Source: Campylorhamphus procurvoides
Taxonomy: Eukaryota > Chordata > Aves > Passeriformes > Dendrocolaptidae
Assembly (NCBI GenBank): GCA_013396655.1
Contig: WBMV01000085.1
Coordinates: forward strand, 806,001-870,000
DNA: 64,000 nt
Direction of reading: 5' to 3'
Below the pieces are notes generated by a model. That model made no database searches. It worked only from the letters and a program-made list of their open reading frames with translations, and had not been told where the DNA came from. The position numbers were made by a program, and so were the translations under genes. Every line of letters begins with the position of its first letter. Position 1 is the first letter of the stretch. Positions 30,001 to 45,000 of the stretch are shown here, one piece after another.

Positions 30001-33000
30001 GGAGTAGTTTCTCAATGGCTAATACAGGAAAACCTTTTCCACAAAAGACTAGTGTTTTAAGCTTAAGCTTTATTTTCTGTATTTCACTCCTCATGAATGA
30101 AGGAACAATGACCTATCAGTACTGCAGATCCTTTTCCACTGAAAGAATAAAACAGCTCCTACTGTTGTCTTATCACAGCCTGTGTACAGCATCAGGAAGG
30201 TATCAAACAGCAGCATTCAAGGCATCTTTGTGCTGTCTGTTCAGCCTCCTTAGGTAACCTGAAGGATATTGTCCATAATTTATCACCTGAAGTCAATATT
30301 AATATACGGTAACACCTAATTTTATGTTGGAAGGAGGATTTCAAAATCATTCCTCCCTTTTTTACTGTAAAATTTCAGGTAGAGAAGTCAAAGTTGTGTA
30401 TATGAGGTTAAAAATGGCAAGAGAAAGACAGTATTTTATGGAAACTCCACATGTTCTTTCTGTAATGCATAGGAACAAGCATCATCCTACCATGTCCTTT
30501 TGCTGGGGCATCCCTCTTCTTGTATACTCCCATTCTGTCTATAAATGTAAATTTAGGAAGATAATTAATCTTTAGAAATCAATCTTTTTAACAGGTTACT
30601 TCCTGAACATCAAAGTGGAGTCCACCTAGGTGTTGGCTGCAGTTTTGTGTATCACCTTTGCTTTTTCATGCTCTGAACAGTGCAATTGAAAGGAATCAGT
30701 GATGCTGAACAAATACTGACAAGGGGTTGAAAAAGTAATCTGTTAAAGGGCTCAGTCGCTGCTTTAACCTTCTGATTTCAGTTCCAAGTAATGTTTATGT
30801 CAGTGACTGTGGTGAAACGATTTGATTTTCAGGAGTGGGTCTTTGTTTGTTCCTCGTGCAGGGATAGACCTGATTGCTGCGTTTTACGGATGCCTGTACG
30901 CAGGCTGTGTGCCAATTACAGTGCGACCTCCACACCCCCAGAACATCGCAACCACGCTCCCGACGGTGAAGATGATTGTGGAGGTGAGCAGGCACCTCCG
31001 ATGGCACAAGTAGATGAAATGGGTGATGGATTTAGGAACAGTAGCTTAAGTGAGTGGTGGTGTGGGTTGAAGATTTGTATTCCTTCCCAAGGATTCTGGA
31101 CTTCAGTGTGTTGCAGAACTGAAGCTTCTTGACAGCATGCAGCCTGCTGACTTGAGCTGTCACTTTTTGCCTTAGCTATACTACTCCTTTCAAGAAATAT
31201 ATTTGAAGTGTTTTTTGTATTTAGCTTTATGACAAGAATGGTAGGACTCCTCACTGGCTGTTGGGAAAAATCTCAATGGGAAGTTTAGCCTCGCCCAGTA
31301 GCAATTTGTGCTCAGCTCTGTACATCTAAGTGTTTTGCATTCAAAACAATTTCACAGATCTGTTGATAAGATGTTGGTCAGTATTTTGTTTCATCCAAGG
31401 AAGTGTTACTCAGACTTTTTCCTTCTTTCATTTATCTAACAATGTCTAGTCTTTGTTACACATAAATAGCTGCAACATGCTCATTACTGATGGAAATAAA
31501 GTGATTACAAAGAGATAGCCACTTATATCTGGCAGTTTTTAATCTATTAAGTGGAATTCTAAGTCTCTGAAAAAACAAGTTGAAACAAATGTGTTTTATC
31601 ATTTCTAATTAATTTTTTTAGTTTTCAATTAACAAGTACTAGAGATAGTTATAATTTCTAGCTCTCCTTATGGTATCAGATGCCACAAAGTATCAGTGGA
31701 GGTATGAGAAATTGTCCTATTGTTTTCAAGATTCTCATTATTTAATATATCGACAATGTGTTAATTTGCTTTTCCTTTGATGTTTAATAGACTAGACTGA
31801 TCTGTTTGGTTTCATTATGAAAAACTGACAAATCTAAGCTGACTTGTAATCATTGTCGCTTTAATAGACTAATTTTAAGTAAAATATTGAAAATTATTAG
31901 TCATATTAATGCAAGTTTGACTTATAAACCTCTCAGCTCTGTTTTACACAAGATTTCTTTCAATTTGAAGATTGATGGCCTTATAGAAATTAAAATATTG
32001 AGGCTGTTGTTTCATTGCCAATACAATCATACAGATTTCCTGGTGTGAGGAGGTCAGTGCCTGCTCTAACACTTTATATGTCTACACAGCACCTTTTGAA
32101 GTCAGTAAGAGTGGCTTCCGAGCAAAATTTGGCCTACACAATTGTGGTTTTTGTGATGAACTGGTGGTAGTAAAGTGTAACTGAAATGAGCCCCATCTTG
32201 AGCATTTGCTAACCTGCAGCCAAGGATACCTTCTTTCTCCTTCTCTCTGTCCCTATATCTTTACCTCTGACATGCTATTCTCCAGGCAAGGATATTTGGT
32301 ATTTTAATGAACAGCCTGATCTCTCGGAGCCACCAACTCTTGAAATTCCCAAATCATGATTTTCATAGATTAAGATTATCAATGTAAGAATTAACTTCCC
32401 TTGCCATGACATGATTGGATTGAGGGGTGCTGCAGTGGCTTCGTTGGTGCTCACTTTTAGCCTGAAATATTTAGACTGTCTGTAGAGGGAAGTCATGGGA
32501 TTAGGGGAAGTAAGTAGAGTTTAATTCCGTGCTTGTATGCTCCAAATTTCCTCTGAGGTTCTATAAAGGTTGACTTCATGAGATTACTGTCAGCAGAAGC
32601 TGATCTCTTCTGCTCAGTGTTAAATTAGAGTACATATGATTACTGATTTCCTTAGGTGATAACTGATACAAAGTGCTGGAGAAGTCACAGTCTCACTATT
32701 AAAAGTGCATTCAGTTTCATTAGAGTGCAATTTTCATGTGATTTGTAAAACTCACATGACTTTGTCAGCTTTGTGAGCTGCGTCTTTCGTGTATCTTTCC
32801 ACCTCCTGTTCAGAAGACACAAGACTGCTATATACCTGTGTCCTGTTCTGGCAGAAAATGATCTTGCTCATTTTCATGGGAGAACTAATTAGTGTCTCGT
32901 TGCATAATTATTTATTTCTCCAATTTCTAGGTGAGCCGCTCTGCCTGCTTAATGACCACACAATTAATATGTAAGTTGTTACGGTCGCGAGAGGCGGCGG

Positions 33001-36000
33001 CAGCAGTGGATATCAGAACGTGGCCCCCGGTACTAGATACAGGTGAGTGCTGGGGCTGGGGGGGACCTCTCTGTCTTCCTTATCTTTGTGTTTGTCAGGT
33101 GCTCAGAGGTCTGTCTGATATCTATGTGGGAGTGAGATACACACGTTTTCTTTCTCTATTTTCACTAGATGATTTGCCAAAGAAGCGGCCTGCACAGATC
33201 TACAAACCTTCTAACCCTGAAACGCTTGCTTACCTTGACTTCAGTGTCTCCACAACTGGCATGCTTGCAGGGGTAAAGGTAGGGACTTCTTGATACAGCT
33301 GCTGTTCTTGCTGTCATGCCCAGCTGGCACGTGGTACGTTGCTCCTGATTTGTAACTCCTCGTGATTTTTGGTACTAGAAATTGAATTGCTTTCTCCTTT
33401 GCTGTCATTATTTGATTCCGTCAACGTTAAGTTAGTTCTTCTCTACTTCTACAGGACTGTCTGTGGTGGGTTTAGCCCCTCTCCTCCTCAGTCTAAACAT
33501 TTCTTTCCTATACCCTTGTGGATAGCCCACTAGCTTGTTGGCCTGAAGCATTTTTCAACTCAGGCATCTGTTATTTCCATTTTATGAATTAAATGAGATC
33601 CAGGCATCATTCCAGTGCCCCTTCATTGCTCCCTTCTTATTGCATCTCGGCTACTAGCTGTTGGTTTCCAATATTCTCTTCATCATGCAATTAAGGGACC
33701 TGATGGTTTCTCTGGTATTTCACCTATAAGCAGCGAAAACCTATTCATAGATTTGTTTGATAAGCTAAGGCCTCTTGAGCTCTTTAAATCTATTCTGCCA
33801 TCTTCTCCAACCCTTTAGCCACATCAAATCTGTTTTACCTATGCACTAACTTATGCGTTATCCCACTATTGGCTTAGCCAAGACACAGGCAGAGGTAAAA
33901 CCACTCTGTTATTCTTACCTGTTGCTTCCTTTCTGCTATCTGTTGCATATCCAAAGATTACAATTCCTTTAGCTATCTCTGCTGATGTATCACACTTACA
34001 GCCTATATCAAATTTGGCATGCTCTTTGATATCATTCATCTGTTTTCAGAAGCTGTCAGCACACGTTATAAACAAAGAAAGCATAATTTTCCCAGTTTTC
34101 AGATGAACTATCTGAACTGCAGAGCTGGTGAAGTGACCAGCTTGAGGCTGACTGATTACATGGTTGAGCTGGCTGATGTCACACACTGGACACTCCTGCA
34201 ACATTCATTCCTTCTAATTTTGAATTGCTACGAAGACTACAGATGCAGAGTAGCCACTGGACTCCTCAATAACCAACAGAGAGAAGAAAGGGACTTTTAG
34301 CATGTAATTTATCTGACTTGTCTGAAACATCTATTTTTGAATGGGGTGAATGTCACGTAAGTCTTCATTTTTTCTAAACGGAGCCTCATATGATTGTTGC
34401 AAAGGCAATCATCCATATTAAATCAGGTCTGAATTCCACTTTATCAGACTTGCAGAAATGACTAGTAACTATGTAGAATGAGTATTTGGAAAACTTCAAA
34501 GATAATCAAAGGCAGGGCAAGTCGATGAGCCTTTCTTAATGTGACTAGAGGGAATTGCAGATAAATCTGTCAAGGAATTCTTGATTAGCTTCTAATACCT
34601 GTGTCATAAAGCCTCCAGATCAGTGACTCAGCAGGTTTATGTAAACAGTTACCATCTACTACATCATCACTAGTGATTAATTAATTATAAGAGGATCAAA
34701 AGAGGCCAGAGGGCTTGTATGCATAATGCAGTGGTGCTAAATTTGAAAAATGGCTAACTAACTCCTGTGGCTTCTAAAAATTGACAAATCTCTTGTAATC
34801 ATCTTGAAAGTAGTAGATTCCACATTTGGTCTCAATTTTTTCAATAGCTTGCATGCAATCTGGGTTAAAAATTCACAGAATAACACCAGTTCTGTATCAG
34901 GAGAGTTTAGTTTAATCCTGTGTGGAAAAGGGGTCTTGAATCATGTAGAGTAGATTAATCACTGTGCAGACATCCATTCTGAGCTGTTCCTTTTGCGTCG
35001 CTTGGAACACGTTCAGCCTGAGTTATGGCTGTCATTGACAGCGGAGGAAAAGTCACTTCTGGAGCTTTATTCCCCTGTTTACTTTAAGATCAAATCAATT
35101 TTACCTTCCAAATGCCTGCTCCCCTCCATTGACTCCAGCTCTATATAAGGCAACCAGCTTCCTATGTGGCAGAGATCAAAGGTTAGGTAAGTTAAATCCC
35201 ACCCAGACTGTATTTCTAACAGAGGGGTCTTTATTGTTGCTAATAGATAAGGCAATAATTAAAAGATATTTTTCTGTTTCCATTGTCATTAGGACTTCTA
35301 AGTCAGGATGTGTGAATGCAGAAAGCATCCTAATATTAGAGGAAGAATTAGGAGAATTTCCTTTTTATCAAGTTTTTTATTTCTACTCTCTACTCGTTTT
35401 ATTTCTGAGAGTTTTCTTACCAAGATTTTGAGAGCCCATTTCTCAGCTAGGTGCTGGATAACATGAAGACATATTACAGAAGATTTACTAATTTATTGGG
35501 ATCTTTATTGCTGAATGATTAGGTTCTTAGTACCATTTTGCAAGTCAAATCCCCTTCAATTTAAAAAATGCATTGGCATTTTTAGCTTATTTTATTAAGA
35601 AATATCTACTTAGAAGTATGTTGCTGTTGATCAACAAAATGCTTCATTCGGATCCTGCAGTCGTTCATTCCTTTGTTCTTCCAGAAAGTTTAGTGTGTTA
35701 TCATTAGCTTTGCATATAGCTTGGAGCACATCTTTAAACCACTCACAGCTTTCTTCCTAAATCACTTCAAACTTATCATTCATTCTGTCTCCTCTCCCCT
35801 TTCACAGTTATTTGGATGCCCTCTTGAAGGAAATTTATGTTTACTTAGATATAAATTACATGTGTGCCTACACTGAGCACAAAGTCAGTATTTATTTGGG
35901 TTTTTTCATCCTGTAACTGATTTAAGCACTTGGTGCAGTCTTCCAAATGACATAGTTGATCATTTTAATTACTTTGCTGTTGTCTTTCAGATGTCTCATG

Positions 36001-39000
36001 CAGCCACTAGTGCCTTTTGTCGTTCTATTAAGCTGCAGTGTGAGCTTTATCCCTCCCGAGAAGTCGCGATCTGCTTGGACCCCTACTGTGGACTTGGGTT
36101 TGTCCTCTGGTGCCTCTGCAGGTGAGGCTTCTCCTCCACCTTTTTTTGAAACACCATTTCCATTATACTGTAACACAGCAAGCAGGATGAGATGAGTGAT
36201 GAAAAGGAATGGAAGAACAGGCAGTACCTGTGGGACTGCCACAGGCACTGGGAATTGCTGGAAGCTGTATGGAGAGTGCTGTGTGGGGGATATGGTTGGT
36301 TTCAGCAGGGCATGGCCATAGGTATTTAGACTTAAAAGTACAGAGCATCAACATGGCTGCTCATTGTCCTCCTGCTGTTTTGCTGCTGTCTCTGCAGAGT
36401 CTGCCTCGATTTATTTGAGGAAAGCACTGCTTTATCAATATTATCTTCAGGAAGTGGTTTCCTGGTGTCCTCTTTTTCATTCCCTGATCTAAAAGCAAGA
36501 GTAAATATTGGGAGACTTCCTCATTTGTAGGACTTAGGGATGTGATTCTTGCAGAGACATGGAAGTGTGTTTTCTTGCTGGTACTTGTGTGGCAGTAGCA
36601 ACGTTATAAGGAAAAAAAAAAGGCATTTGTAGTGAATCAACTTTTTTTGCTAATACTTTAGAAGTTTAACAATTCTCTCAATCTCTGTAGTCCAGGGAAG
36701 TTACAGTTCAGCACTGAAAGCAGGTCCGTCAATTTATGTTTTTTTGTTAGCTGGGTTGATGGAGAAGCAAAGGGAGAGGGGAGTGTTGATGGAGCCCATT
36801 TTGTCATGGAGACATCTGAGAGTCACAGTAGTCCAGCATCTTTGCTCCCTCCATAGAAAGTTCTTTGGTTTTAGCAGTACTGCTATTTTTAGGTACTAAA
36901 AATTAAGATAATCCAGAACAATAATAATGCACCGGATAAGCTTTGTATCAATTTACTGGATACCTGAAGGAAATATTATTTGGTAACAACTCCGGCAATT
37001 TTTTTTCAGCACTTACTGTTTATTTAAAAGCAGGATATTGGCCTGTTTTATTGCCCTTTAAAAAATATCTGTTATTAGATATTAAATAGGCTAAAGATTT
37101 ACAGTATTATCTTATTAATTCTTGATCAGTTTCTTGTGATTGAAGCTATACTTATACCCTAATACTATTTTGGATTTTACATAAGGATTAGAGTTGTCTT
37201 TGTTTTGAAAACATTTTTTTTTCCCAGCGTCTTATTTCCCCAAAAGAAAAGTAAAAACATTTAGGCTGCAAAAAAATTCAGAAATGTTGAGATTTTAATT
37301 AAATCACCCTGTTTTAAGTTAAATTGTTTAAATTATGATTTTTTTTAACTCAGTTGAGTATTTCTTATATACAGTTCAGTGTTCCAGCATGTCCTGATAT
37401 CAGCACTGTTAGGCCTTTGCTCTGCTGGGGGCTCAGCCAAAACTGCCATGGGACCATTCAGTGAGACCAGGCAAGGACTGTACAGCACCACAAGAGAGTT
37501 CAGCTAAGGAATGTATTATTGTATAGGATAGTGTTGGAACATAGAAATATGCAGGATCATGATAGAGCCATAAAACACAGATAAATGTTGAGCTGTCCAA
37601 AACCCAAGTAATTTGTTGTGCCCATGACTCTCCTGAATACAAAAATTTTTGTTTCTTCCAAAACAATTTTTGCAGCAAATAAGCATTTGCTGCCCTTAGG
37701 TCCTTCCCAATACTGACAGTATTCAGCCTTTTAGGAGAAGGTTGTTTATGACTGGCAAGTGAATTAAGGCCGCAAGCCTCTGGGAGAAAGCAATCAGTGT
37801 CTGTGCCCTTGGTAGCTTATAAAAGGAATAGAAAATTTTATACCATTTTCAAAGAAGGGGAAGGAAACGAGGGAGTTGACAGAACTGAGATCAGGCCAGC
37901 AACACTCTAGTCTTATGAACCATCACCTCAGTCTCTTCTTTGCTACTGATCTCCTGTTCCTATTAAACCAGAAAAGCTGCAGGCTGCTAGAATTGTGATT
38001 GTCATTTGGAGAAATCTGGCATCAGATAGAGCTTCATTAATTCCGCTTACAAACTTAATGCCTATTTCATTACTATTTTAGGAATGAGTATTATTTGATG
38101 TGATAGCAGAAAATACATACTGGAGTTTATTAGGCCCTTGCTCTTCATAACTTGAAATTTTGCAACTTTGCATTTTACCCTTTGAGGTTCATTATAACCA
38201 AATCCTGCCCAACATTTCAGCCCAGGTTTCTATCTCAGAGAATTCTGCTATAAAATTATGATTGTCTATTGCCACTCCCTTTGACTAAATTACAATTTCT
38301 AACGGCATATGGAAATGAAGTCATGAAGATCTTCAATTTTTGATCAGTTAGGGAGTTTTGAGAGTTAGATAGGAACTCTTCATTTTAGGAGCCCATCAGG
38401 AAGAGAGATCAACCTCCTGTCCTGGTTGCAGTTAAAATGATGAGTACGTTTTAATCCCTTTGTTAACTTGACCAAAGGAGGCACTGACTAAGGAATTAAA
38501 GAAAAACTAACCTTTTATCCCTGTTGTAGGTGGCTTAGATGTTGTGCTGGCCTGCTCCACTGTGGTGCCCCAGAATGCCCCATTTTGTGAGGTCAAAGCT
38601 ACTTAGGAAAGCTGCTGGAGCATGGAGCCAGCCCTTTGGTAAGTTTGGAATATATTGCATAGTTTTGCAAAGTTTTTATATTTTAAGAATTTATTATTTT
38701 ATGGCCTAAAGGTTATAAAATAATAAAGAAAAGAAACCTTGCAAAGCAGAGCAATACATTAAAAAGAACTGTTCCCTCTGAACTGGCTGAATGCTCCAGC
38801 AGGGTTTCCTTGGAACCTTTGTCATTGAACAGCACGTCGTGGGTGTGGCGGCAGCCATCAGCCCCATGTGAGTTCACAAACCCTTAACTTCCTAATTTTA
38901 AGAAGTTCTTACTCATGATTCAATAAAAGAATACATTATGTTTGCGTTTTTCTCTTTTGTAATCTTATTGATCCATTCTGAGAGTGTGATCCTAGTATTC

Positions 39001-42000
39001 TGACTTGCACGGCATTACACTTTAAAATGTGTTACATTCTTTAAAAGGAAAAAATTTAAAAGTGTCCTCCAGTATAAAAAAGATTAATTCTCAATCCCAT
39101 TGTTGAGAAATGCTTCCTGAAATTAAGATGTCCCTATCTTAATGCTCCTCACTGTAGGGCAGAATAGAACATTCTACAGTTCATTAGGGAGAATTCACTT
39201 AATTGATAGTTGCTGAGTAATGGAATAGAATAAGAATTTTGTCTCTGCTTTAGACCAGCTAAGCAAACTCATATTTGCAGTTCTACTTTTAATACTGGAA
39301 GATAGAATTGTCCTTGCTCAAATTAAAATTAGGTACATTAATAATTTTAAATAAATTTTATTTAGTCAGTGAGACTCAGACTGAATCAGAGGAACTGAAT
39401 TTTCTGGTCCACAGTGGCCATGTAATAAATAGCATGAATGCCATGAATTGCTCCAGGCAGGCTTTCCAGGCAAGGTGCAGTGAAATGGCTTTCTCCTATG
39501 CAGCTCCTGCTGTCTCTGTTCCATAGCATGAAGCCAAAATTCCCGGTGGTGCTGCTGGGTAGCTTCTGCAGCAAGAGACTGCAAGGTTTGTTAGTAACCA
39601 AACAAATGGAACTGTGTGAGAAGTGAGCAAGGAATTGTAAGATTAACATGAAAATTGCATTTTAGAAAACTTTAGTGTGGTAGGACTCACTAAATATTGT
39701 TAGGTTTTTTAGGCTAACTTGAAGGTACCTGGCAGGCATGAGCATTTCACCCAGTTTCCAACCCATTTATAGCAAATTAAAGGCAAGACTTCATAAAGAA
39801 GCCTAAATGCCACATCAGAACAGGATAATTCTGACATGGAGAGTGAAAAATATGAATGTAAACATCTCTTGTGTTTTGCAAAGTGCATAGCAGGCACACT
39901 GTGGTGTTCCAGTTTCCTGGGGAGTCTTTAGTCTACAAGCTCTGGTCCAGGTGATTGTGAAGACTTCTGCTCAGTTTTCTGCAGTTAATTCAGCAATGCA
40001 GACTCTTCACAGACTTTGAATTACAGGCATGGCAGTTCAATTATTTTGGGCTCCACCAAATGCCCAGTTCTCATACCTGTCACTCATCACCAAATGCCAA
40101 ATATCATCTGTAGAAATGCACAAACTAAATGCATATAGTTACAAGATTCAGGTATACCTACCTGCCTCCTCCAGTTAGGTGGGAAAGCAGCTCATGTCAC
40201 CTGAGAAGGACACAAGTAAAGGTAGTGATGGGTCAGTAGCCTGCCAGAATATAATTGCAAATTGCAGTTGCCATTTGTCAGCATTTATTGACCTGCTGAA
40301 ATTTCTGCAACTATAATAAAACCTCAGACTTTACTGTTGATCTGCCTCAGCACAATATGGGGGTAAATCTCCAATTCAAGTAAAGTGCCAAGATGTCCTT
40401 CCAGGCATCTCCATATGCTGCCAAAGCAGCCTGCCAGGTAGTGCAGCCAGTGTTGTGATCAGATGGTACCAAAATACATCCTGGTGCATTTACCTGGAGT
40501 ATTCCTGTCCTTGGGCAGCCCTTGTTCAGTGCAGGCAGACAAGGCTTTTCACTTACTGCCAAAATCCAAGGCTTTGTCCACCACGTGAATCATGTGAATA
40601 CTTTTTTTCCTGCAGACTGCTATGCAGTTTCCTAAAGGAAGATGGCATTTCTAAAAGGGATCTCCCGGTCTCCCACATCAGCCATCCCTGCATTTCACTC
40701 TGCATCTGCCTCCAAAAAGTTACTGTGACAAGATGATGCAGGAGTGCTCTGTAGTCACTCTCATTTTTTGCCTTCTTTTTTTTTCCTACTCCATTTGCAT
40801 TTTCTAAAAATGGTGGGGACTGATAAACAGGCATCCAGGTGTGTCAAATAGTCTCTGCAGTTCTGCATTGTGTCTGCTCCTGTTGTAAGACTTGAATCAG
40901 GAGGTGGATTCTCTTGTGACACAGATTTCTACAGCAGTGGAAGGAACAATCTTGATACAGTTCCTTCCCAGTATTTATATAACAAGTCTTGTACCTAGTC
41001 CAATGTATCATACATCATTGCAATCTCAGAAAGGGTAATTTAGGTTCTACAGTTTATATTTAAACCCACAAGGTTTCCTAAGATCCCATTGATACCCCTG
41101 ATACCAGAGTGTTCTCCATTATTTTGTTGGTTCCTGTATGAGGGTAGCAAAGCTGACAGCTTAACCATCTTAACTATCATATTTAAAGGAAAGATGGAAC
41201 TGTCTTACCCTGATCAGTGCCTCAGTTTCAGGATTACCTCTAGCAGATCTAGAGCACCATGCCCAAATGAACCTACCAAACTTCTCTACCATACCTAGAA
41301 TTACATGGAGGCAGCATTTACAGACTTACTGTGGGTTTGGAACCATATCTAGCTTTATCCAGCATCTCCAAAGCAGCCTTCCATGACTGCAGTTTGTTCA
41401 AGTGTGTGGTCCTCTGCATGGTGCTTGGCATTCATACTACGCAAACACTTTCTGACATCTCACGGTGATTTGAAACCACCAGAATGGTAGAAAAGTTTCA
41501 ACCAGCTGTACAAAGAAGTAATTTTTCCTCAGCTTGTCTCCACCAAAACATTGGTGGTATGCAGCTTCTTGGGGGTTAACGTGGGAATATAACTCTGTGA
41601 ATTTTCAAGGATATGTGGCTATCAGGACATTTTGTTGCCTAGAGTGATTCACAAATCCTGCATAGTGTTCCTGAGATTGATTCAGGGAGGTGAGCCAAGT
41701 TATGGCTGACATCATGGTGACCAGGTGCTGCATAAACCACTTCAGCTGTGGAACTGGCACATTCATCCCAGAAATATGTCTTTGTAGTTCTTCTTCTGGC
41801 TCCACCAACTGCTCTAGCAAATCAGAGGATATGCATGGGTTATTAACCCACAGCTCTGAAGGCAAAGCCTGTGTTGGACATGGCTTCCAGGCATTGTATC
41901 AGCTGTCTGTAGGTTTGTGACTGTAGACAAGAGCAGCACATGTCTGAGGTTCTGTGCCACAGAGTTTCCTTCCTGCTAGGTATGTCCCACTGCTCTGCAG

Positions 42001-45000
42001 TTTGATTCTGAACTCCACAGTGTTTCTGAGGCATTAGAAAACTCAGAAAAGGTACGAACAGCATCTTAATTTGTTTCAGTCTAATTGGATTAATTTTTTT
42101 AGTCACAGTCTGATCATAAGAGTGTTTGTTTCCCTCAGTCTGGAGAAGATGGGTTGTTTTGTGTCCAAATCCTTGTGCTTTGCTGCATGGCTGTTGGTAG
42201 GAGACTAAGAGCAAACATAAGTATCTTTCTTACTTGTCCATAAGTTGATCAAGGGGGGAGAAGTATTTGTGTTAAGTGTAAATTNAGAGGCAGACAGTCC
42301 ATCCATACACATTAGTATTGCTGGGGGGGAAAGTATTTGTGTTAAGTGTAAATTTTTGTTCCCAAATTCCACTATTTTGGACAATTTCTTAGTAAAATAC
42401 ACTTAGAATTGATTTTCTGTTTTCCTACCCAAGCAATGCAGCTTTCTTCTTCCATATTACTGTGGAGATTGTGGGGGCTCTTTTTAGTACAGGGATAAAG
42501 TTTGTTCTTTTGAGTTTGTCTTGATTTCAATATGTTCGGCCCAGGTGAATAAGTGGTACTTAAGGGATCTTGATATGGTCGTGAGTAATAATTCTCCCAC
42601 ATTTGACCGTTTTGGTAACTTATTATTGTGCAGATAATTTTTTTCATCAGGTTGCATCAACTAGATTAGTTCAGGGACAGGGTGAAGGGTTTGATGCTGA
42701 GTCTCTGTATACCATATTTGTACAGACTGGAACCCATCCTGGGTTCTTGCTTGTGTGGTTACAGCTTCCTGTTTGTAAGAATTATGTATTTACCAGACAG
42801 ATCACACATCTTGATTGTTTATGGGGCTCTAACCTTAAATTTGTGAATAAGTAAGACGTTTTGGTCTTACTTCTTTGAAAAACTTAATAGAATTGGCTAA
42901 GAAAGAAAGAACAAAGTAATATTTATAATAAAAACTGTTACTACTCCCTGGCTGGTTTGATCTGTCACTTGAGCTCAGGGCATACCCCTTTCAGGCGTGG
43001 GTAAGGTTGCCAAGATCTCTTTTCACATGTTTATGCAGCACATGCTCAAGGCTCAGTCATACTTTATTCTGATTCCATAAAAGCATAATGGTTCATTTGA
43101 CCGCCCTGTGCCATAGTCATTATGTCAGCTGTATCCCAGAACACATCTCTCCATGGCAAGTCACCGGTCATGAATCACCAAGAGTGGCATAAATGTGGAC
43201 ACGCAGTCAAAGATAAAATTTCTGCCCTGTGATAGATGAAATTGTTTGAACTGTAGTTCATACATATTCCATGACATCTTCTGGCTCATGCTCCAGCAGA
43301 GACCTAAACAATTTGGATTATTAACTGCCATTGTGGCTGGACCTGTACACCTTTTATGCCTTTATTGTTCCAAGTGAAGACATCCAGGTCACACAAACCT
43401 TGTTGTACGTGGCACAGCTTTTGAAAGCACTCTCATCTGGGTTTGGAGGGAGTGGGGACACTCACTCAGCAAGAAGGGAATCTGTGTGAGCAGCCTGTCT
43501 GCAAGATTGCAAAGGTGTGCATCTTCTTCCTGATGTCCAGTGTTACAGACCTGCTCATATTCCTGAAAATAAAAGTTCCATTTCATGTCTTACCTGGGGC
43601 ACTTGGATTTGAGAACATCATCTTTACTTTACCAAGCTGGTATTTCAAGTTTTCAAGTCACAAATGAAATTGTCTTGTATATCATAAATCTCAGGGCCTT
43701 TTATGGTCCTTTCTCAGAACTTCTATGATTTGGGGGTTTTATGGTGTCACCGTTCCTGTTTGAAATATCTACAGATCACAAATTGAGATGTGAGTGGACT
43801 GTAAAATTGATGGTAAATCTGCCTGTGTGAGATGAGTGAACAGCATAGGACCCATGGGAAATAAAGACATCAAGTTTGGAATATTTTTTCCCTTGGGTAG
43901 AATCTTAGGTACCAGCGAAATTAGCTCTGACATAATTATTTCCTTCAGGGACCCTGATAAGTGCCTTTTCTCAATACTTATGCTCACTGGATATCCAGTA
44001 AACAAGAGATGTAGTATATTTGAGTTTCAAACATTAATAAGACTTTCACAGGAGAAATCTAAAGCTGCAAGGTTTGTTAAATTGGGGCCAGATTCATTCC
44101 CTTGAAAATTTTTGCAGACCTCTTGCTTGCTTTAGCAGGAGACAGGTTACTTCCATATTAAGCAATCAAATTTTACTCAAGGTGTCTTAAAATGATAATT
44201 TCTCAATCTAAATTATTTGTCAGCAACACATATTTTTGTTGATGTTATAATGCTGCTTATTATCACCATTAATAACTGAGCTATTTTACTCTCTTTACTA
44301 CACATTTAGTTGCAAAGTCCACTGAAATTTTGAGTAAATTAGTAGTTTAAGATCATATTCTGCCTGCATTCCTCATGGTTCATCATAGGCTCTGAAGGTA
44401 TAGCAAAAACAGAGTTAAATTTCACATTAAACTTCTGGAGCTGTGGCTTTATGTGATTCTTCCAGTGCTGGGATAAACTGTATGATAAACTGTAATGCCC
44501 CATGGCTTGTAAACATCTGTGGGCACAGGTGTTTAATGTATGGAAATGAATCTTGTGTCTTACAGCGTTTATTCAGGACACCAGTCTATTTTGATTCCTC
44601 CCTCAGAACTGGAGACCAATCCTGCTCTGTGGCTTCTTGCCGTGAGTCAGTACAAAGTGAGAGACACTTTTTGTTCCTATTCGGTCATGGAGCTTTGTAC
44701 TAAGGGACTCGGTTCACAAACAGAGTCGCTGAAGGTGAGTAATTGTGCTGTCCTGCACAACCTGTCGCTGGCACGGGGGTGTTTGAGAGCCTCCCTACCC
44801 TGAGCAGGGCTGCTAAATGTCTGCTGCGAGGAGAAAATCATCAGAGGGCACAGACAGCTTCCACAGAACCCCTGTTATTCCTTGCCAGAGGCTATGTATG
44901 AATATGTCAGTCTCTTTCAGATCACAGGGCTACTAAACATCAAGGAAAGGCTTTTATTTACCTAAGCTTTCTGATCTGTGTTGCAGCCTGTGTTGATAGG

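Larger units (their letters stand above)
36122..44565 (+). other. Intron 19, with possible decayed viral/retroelement sequence
   Basis: An 8.4-kb intron. The part from about 39.3 to 44.1 kb has unusually many open stretches on the minus strand (see separate entry). It also contains the only undetermined base of the window, at 42285, next to a short duplication. The first 3 kb show nothing recognisable. Confidence 0.75.

Noticed and set aside
35991..35993. ATG at the start of exon 19 as a translation start
   Set aside because: It directly follows an acceptor and continues the frame of exon 18 (GVK-MSHAATS).
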